Source of the DNA: Chloroflexota bacterium
GTDB taxonomy: Bacteria > Chloroflexota > Anaerolineae > Aggregatilineales > UBA2796
NCBI GenBank assembly: GCA_017743585.1
Contig: JAGHYP010000112.1
Span: 1-8,583, forward strand
Reading direction: 5' to 3'
DNA: 8,583 nt
Shown here: positions 6,253 through 8,583 of the stretch, piece by piece
Layout of the letters: every line of letters starts with the position of its first letter
Position numbering within the stretch: position 1 is the first letter of the stretch
Program-made: the position numbers and the translations under genes
Notes under the pieces: generated by a model
Told to the model about the DNA's origin: nothing
The model's input: the letters and a program-made list of their open reading frames with translations, nothing else
The model's database searches: none

Positions 6253-7266
6253 TCAGGCATGTCTCAAGTCGCGGCGCATGTGGACGAGCGTGTGACGCCG
6301 CATGAAGCCGTACTCTTCCAAGATCGCGCTTGTCAGCACGTCATCGGCAGGATGCTCCATGTAAAGCGAGCGATGCTGACCCTCGAAGCGGCGCAATACG
6401 TAATTCAGCAGAGGCTTCTCCAGCTTGCCGGCTTGGCTAGGATGCACCAACAGCTCCAGATGCGCCGCGCCCCCGAATTGAGTCCGCACGCACAGCGCGG
6501 CGAGGATGCTGCGCTCATCAGGGCTGCGCACGATCCAGCGCTCGATGCCCTGCCCGCTGAGGAGCATCCCCAGAGAGCGCCATAGCGATGGACGAAATAA
6601 TCGCGGATGCGTTGGACGCAGCCAACCGAGGCCGCCAAGCCGATTTGGACGCACCAAGCGCGCCAGCGCGTACTCGGCGCGCCACTCGTGACCTTGCCGC
6701 AAGGTGATGAACGGCATCTCGTCCAGCTTGTGCGGCGCGCGCCACATAGCAGAGCGCTGCCACTTGATGAACGTCCGCTCTTCGTAGAAGCCGAGCGCGC
6801 GGTACAGCTCGCGCGCGCCGTGATTCTCCGCTTCCACCTGCAGAATGGCGAACGTGCCGTTGCGCGCTTGGATATGCTCCAGCGCCTTGCTCACTAGCGC
6901 CTTGGCGATCCCGCGCCGCCGAAAGTCAGGATGCACTGCCACATTCGCGATGACGTAGCCCTTGCCCATATCTGGCGGATAGTTCGCGGGCGCGATCGAG
7001 ACGTTGCCAACCACGCGCCCTGCCTCTAGCCAGACAAAGCCTTGTCCCAAGCTATCCAGCAGGCGATCCACGCGCTGCAGAAGCGAGAGCAGCGCGCCCG
7101 TCTGGCTGAGCGCGCGCAACTCGCGCGCCGTGGCGTGCCCCGCCTCGTCCACGCTGAAGCATAGGTCAATCAGCTCAGCGATGCCGCTCAAATCCGTGCG
7201 CAAGTTGACAGGACGCACGCCTGTGAACGCGACGCTCTTCTCACCTAAAAACGCTGATGCTGACAT
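6253..7266 (-). CDS. Tandem GNAT-family N-acetyltransferase
   Basis: GNAT enzymes move an acetyl group from acetyl-CoA to an amine; the substrate cannot be read from the sequence. The 337-residue protein appears to have two GNAT folds. The N-terminal one (about 16-170) is well preserved. It has VGNVSIAP, then the beta4/P-loop segment ANVAVHPDFRRRGIAKALV (107-125) with the acetyl-CoA-binding R-R-x-G-I-A pattern, and ends with AENHGARELYRALGFYEE (146-163), the typical motif B. The C-terminal half (about 185-330) repeats the fold outline. It has HLELLVHPSQ (269-278) and ends with a second Tyr-Gly-Phe (EEYGFMRR). Its P-loop is replaced by AGKLEKPLL, so it probably does not bind CoA. It may serve in substrate binding or structure. 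The start ATG 7266 has AAGG at 5 bases upstream. A rimI-like protein acetylase or a mycothiol synthase-like enzyme are alternatives I cannot separate. Confidence 0.88.
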   Translation of the reverse strand: MSASAFLGEKSVAFTGVRPVNLRTDLSGIAELIDLCFSVDEAGHATARELRALSQTGALLSLLQRVDRLLDSLGQGFVWLEAGRVVGNVSIAPANYPPDMGKGYVIANVAVHPDFRRRGIAKALVSKALEHIQARNGTFAILQVEAENHGARELYRALGFYEERTFIKWQRSAMWRAPHKLDEMPFITLRQGHEWRAEYALARLVRPNRLGGLGWLRPTHPRLFRPSLWRSLGMLLSGQGIERWIVRSPDERSILAALCVRTQFGGAAHLELLVHPSQAGKLEKPLLNYVLRRFEGQHRSLYMEHPADDVLTSAILEEYGFMRRHTLVHMRRDLRHA

Positions 7267-7278
7267 ATAGGCCTTGGC

Positions 7279-7446
7279 TTATCCGCGTCTTTCCAGTGCC
7301 GCCAACAAATGCTCCGTCTCGTCAATGCGCGATCTTATGCCCTTCTGCCGTGCGCGGGATCGCTGCGCGTTCCGCTCCTGTGGCGAGCAGGCGTCTCGCA
7401 GCGCAGTGGCGCGGGCAGGCGCAGCAGCATACGATGCGCAGCACAC
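7279..7446 (-). CDS. Possible 55-residue protein just upstream of the GNAT gene
   Basis: I do not recognise this ORF. Read from GTG 7446 it has 55 codons and ends with TAA 12 bases before the GNAT ATG, a spacing typical of an operon. The C-terminal half is a charged helix (RSRIDETEHLLAALERRG) that reads like real protein. The N-terminal half is Ala/Arg/Cys-rich and less convincing. AAAAGGA precedes the GTG but with only about two bases of spacing, shorter than usual. The frame is open upstream to a TGA at 7492-7494. A competing reading frame across the same bases is also open for about 40 codons. It could be a true small gene or leftover coding sequence. Confidence 0.27.
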   Translation of the reverse strand: MCCASYAAAPARATALRDACSPQERNAQRSRARQKGIRSRIDETEHLLAALERRG

Positions 7447-7467
7447 TATCCTTTTCGTCTTCTGATG

Positions 7468-7495
7468 ATTTTTGATCCTGCGTTCGAAAAGTCAA
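7468..7495 (-). promoter_or_regulatory. Possible promoter for the small ORF and the GNAT gene
   Basis: On the minus strand TTGACT (7495-7490) and AAAAAT (7473-7468) are 16 bases apart, matching five of six and four of six consensus bases. Transcription would start near 7461, about 15 bases before the candidate GTG at 7446 and about 195 bases before the GNAT ATG. The local drop in GC content supports a regulatory role, but the -10 box is weak. Confidence 0.35.
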
Positions 7496-7593
7496 GCCGA
7501 ACTTTGATTTCTTGATGGAGTCAGGCCGAAGATCGGCGAAGGCGTCGGGGGTGGGTCAGGCTCGGCGTGACGGTCGGCGTCGCTCGGCGCTTT

Positions 7594-8493
7594 TTAGAGG
7601 TTATTCGGCTTTTCAGAAGGCTGTAGAGGCGCGCTGAGCCGCTTCAAGGGGCTGAGGCGGCGCGGCTCAGGCTGAGGCCAAGGTGGCAGCGGCTGCGTAT
7701 CCACTTCGGGATCGGCTGCGCTGGCGGCAGGCGCAGGCGGCTTGGCAGCAGGCGCTTGCGAGCCATCTGCCTGCGTGCGCAGGCGACTGGTGCTGCTGGC
7801 CGCGGCAGCTGTTGCCTCAGGCGGCTGACTCGCCTCGAAGCGCTTGACGGCTAGGATGGCCTCAGGCGTGCCGATGTGCTTGAGCGCCGCAGCGGCCGTC
7901 CGCGCCACAATTGGCGATGGGTCTTTCAAGGCTTGGATGAGCGGCTCAGTTGCCCAGACCGCCTTGAGGTGCCCGAGTACAGCGGCAGCGTTGCGGCGCA
8001 CCTGCCAATCGTTGCGGCGCAGCGCCGCCAAAAGCGTGACCACAGCAGGCGCGCTCTCCAGCTTGAGGAGCGCCTCGGCAGCGGCGAGGCGCACGCGCGC
8101 AGGCTGCGACAAATTTCGGAAGATCATGATCAGCGGCTCAACGGCGCGTCGGTCGCCTAGCTGACCGAGCGCTTCGCACGCCGTGATCACGTCCTCAGCG
8201 CGCGCGCTGTTGAGCATCTTGATTAGCCCGTTCACATCGCGATTCCTGATCATGATCTCAACGTGCAGGTCGTGATCGAGATATTGGAGCGCCGCCGAGA
8301 TGGCGGCGTGGACTTGCCAATCGTTCTCTATCGCCAGCTGGGCTCGCAAAGCGGGCACAGCTTGCCATGCGCCCAATGCGCGCAAGGCAGCCGCTGCGCC
8401 GCGCCGCACAACAGGATCGGGATAGCGCAATGCCGCGATCAGGCCGTCAATATCGCGTTTGCTCTGCAGAAGCCAGATATTCGGTGCAGCCAC
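7594..8493 (-). CDS. HEAT-repeat protein with Pro/Ala-rich C-terminal tail
   Basis: HEAT repeats are paired helices that stack into a curved scaffold for binding other proteins. The partner cannot be read from the sequence. About six repeats of 30-34 residues fill residues 12-212. They show the recurring pattern of hydrophobic helix, Asp-Pro or Asn-Asp-Trp turn, Val-Arg and Ala-rich helix. Examples are YPDPVVRRGAAAALRALG (24-41), NDWQVHAAISAALQYL (57-72), NDWQVRRNAAAVLGHL (161-176) and DPSPIVARTAAAALKHIG (191-208). Residues 222-299 are a low-complexity Ala/Pro/Gln tail, probably disordered, with a basic patch near 278-285. There is no signal peptide or membrane segment, so it is likely cytosolic. 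The start is GTG 8493, set by a strong GAGGAG (8505-8500) six bases upstream. It follows the cut gene at the contig end by 24 bases and is probably in its operon. Phycobilisome-lyase-type HEAT repeats look similar, but nothing here suggests a phycobilin role. Confidence 0.9.
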   Translation of the reverse strand: MAAPNIWLLQSKRDIDGLIAALRYPDPVVRRGAAAALRALGAWQAVPALRAQLAIENDWQVHAAISAALQYLDHDLHVEIMIRNRDVNGLIKMLNSARAEDVITACEALGQLGDRRAVEPLIMIFRNLSQPARVRLAAAEALLKLESAPAVVTLLAALRRNDWQVRRNAAAVLGHLKAVWATEPLIQALKDPSPIVARTAAAALKHIGTPEAILAVKRFEASQPPEATAAAASSTSRLRTQADGSQAPAAKPPAPAASAADPEVDTQPLPPWPQPEPRRLSPLKRLSAPLQPSEKPNNL

Positions 8494-8517
8494 AGCACAC
8501 TCCTCAAAAAATAATCT

Positions 8518-8564
8518 TTACGCTGGATACACCTGTTTGAGCGCCGCTTCAATCGCCTCACTTT
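8518..8564 (-). CDS. C-terminal end of an unidentified gene, cut by the contig end
   Basis: The minus strand reads SEAIEAALKQVYPA and then TAA (stop at 8520-8518), with codon use like that of its neighbours and a helical, protein-like composition. The stop lies 24 bases before the GTG of the HEAT-repeat gene, as expected in an operon. Upstream the frame runs into the adapter, which itself supplies an in-frame TAA at 8574-8572, so nothing more of the protein can be recovered. The fragment is too short to identify. Confidence 0.55.
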
Positions 8565-8583
8565 CTGTCTCTTATACACATCT
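8565..8583 (-). other. Tn5/Nextera mosaic-end adapter, complete 19 bp
   Basis: The last 19 bases, CTGTCTCTTATACACATCT, are exactly the Tn5 mosaic end as it appears when a read runs through a Nextera insert into the adapter. A natural Tn5/IS50 end is unlikely, because nothing of the element follows and the contig stops exactly at the outer edge of the mosaic end. This is untrimmed adapter, not genomic DNA, and should be removed before annotation. Confidence 0.97.

Larger units (their letters stand above)
7267..7593. other. Intergenic region between the HEAT-repeat and GNAT genes
   Basis: These 327 bases lie between two minus-strand genes. The half nearest GNAT holds a possible 55-codon ORF and a candidate promoter. 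The half nearest the HEAT gene (about 7533-7590) has four copies of TCGGCG on the plus strand. On the minus strand the same DNA reads as Thr-Pro-Thr-Val-Thr-Pro-Ser in one frame and Pro-Pro-Thr-Pro-Ser-Pro in another. I see no intrinsic terminator after the HEAT gene on the minus strand: the T-run at 7591-7595 is on the wrong strand and the G-rich sequence before it cannot pair with itself. Confidence 0.55.

Noticed and set aside
6234..6278. Inverted repeat TGCGCCGC / GCGGCGCA around the convergent ftsB and GNAT ends
   Set aside because: The 29-base loop and the lack of a T-run on either strand make a bidirectional terminator unlikely. The right arm lies within the GNAT coding sequence, where GCGGCGC is a common string.
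7571..7595. G-rich sequence followed by TTTTT, resembling a terminator on the plus strand
   Set aside because: The bases before the T-run are almost all G/C in GGCG repeats and cannot form a stem. No plus-strand gene ends there, and the T-run overlaps the HEAT gene stop codon.
8494..8514. AT-rich stretch upstream of the HEAT gene as a promoter
   Set aside because: The TTTTTTGAGGAG part is best explained as a ribosome-binding site with an A/T-rich leader. No -35/-10 pair with proper spacing is present, and the upstream gene end suggests an operon.

Overview
The window looks like one complete short contig of GC-rich bacterial DNA from a metagenomic or isolate assembly. Its last 19 bases are exactly the Tn5/Nextera mosaic-end adapter. 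Its first 8 bases match the inner end of the same adapter read in the other direction. Both contig ends are therefore library artefacts, and the gene touching each end is cut there. I infer a member of the Chloroflexota (Anaerolineae-like). The reasons are a class A penicillin-binding protein with a long cytosolic extension carrying a Trp-Trp/Gly/Trp/Pro-Pro module, a DivIC/FtsB protein with a Thr-Pro linker and a Trp-Trp-Gln-Leu-Phe-Phe tail, and a HEAT-repeat protein with a Pro/Ala-rich tail. No marker gene is present to confirm the phylum.

Layout, left to right. Positions 1-2820 (minus strand) hold a very large bifunctional penicillin-binding protein, open for 940 codons and cut at its C-terminus. 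A good sigma70-type promoter lies about 90 bases upstream of its start. Positions 2821-3144 are mostly noncoding and contain only a doubtful 43-codon ORF. Peptide deformylase (3145-3750, minus) and 2,3-bisphosphoglycerate-independent phosphoglycerate mutase (3886-5433, plus) diverge from a 135-base spacer that carries a perfect 9-bp inverted repeat. After gpmI come a potentially structured 56-base element, a small unknown ORF, and the DivIC/FtsB gene. The last two overlap by the ATGA of a stop/start, so they are probably translated together. Convergent to these is a minus-strand series: a cut gene end (8518-8564), a HEAT-repeat protein (7594-8493), a 327-base gap with a possible 55-codon ORF, and a tandem GNAT acetyltransferase (6253-7266).

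Most of this is housekeeping: peptidoglycan synthesis, N-terminal maturation of proteins, glycolysis and septum formation. I see no IS element, CRISPR array, tRNA, rRNA, phage gene or defence system. The main points for a second look are the adapter ends, the N-terminal module of the penicillin-binding protein, the small ORF coupled to ftsB, the structured element after gpmI, and the palindromes in two promoter regions.
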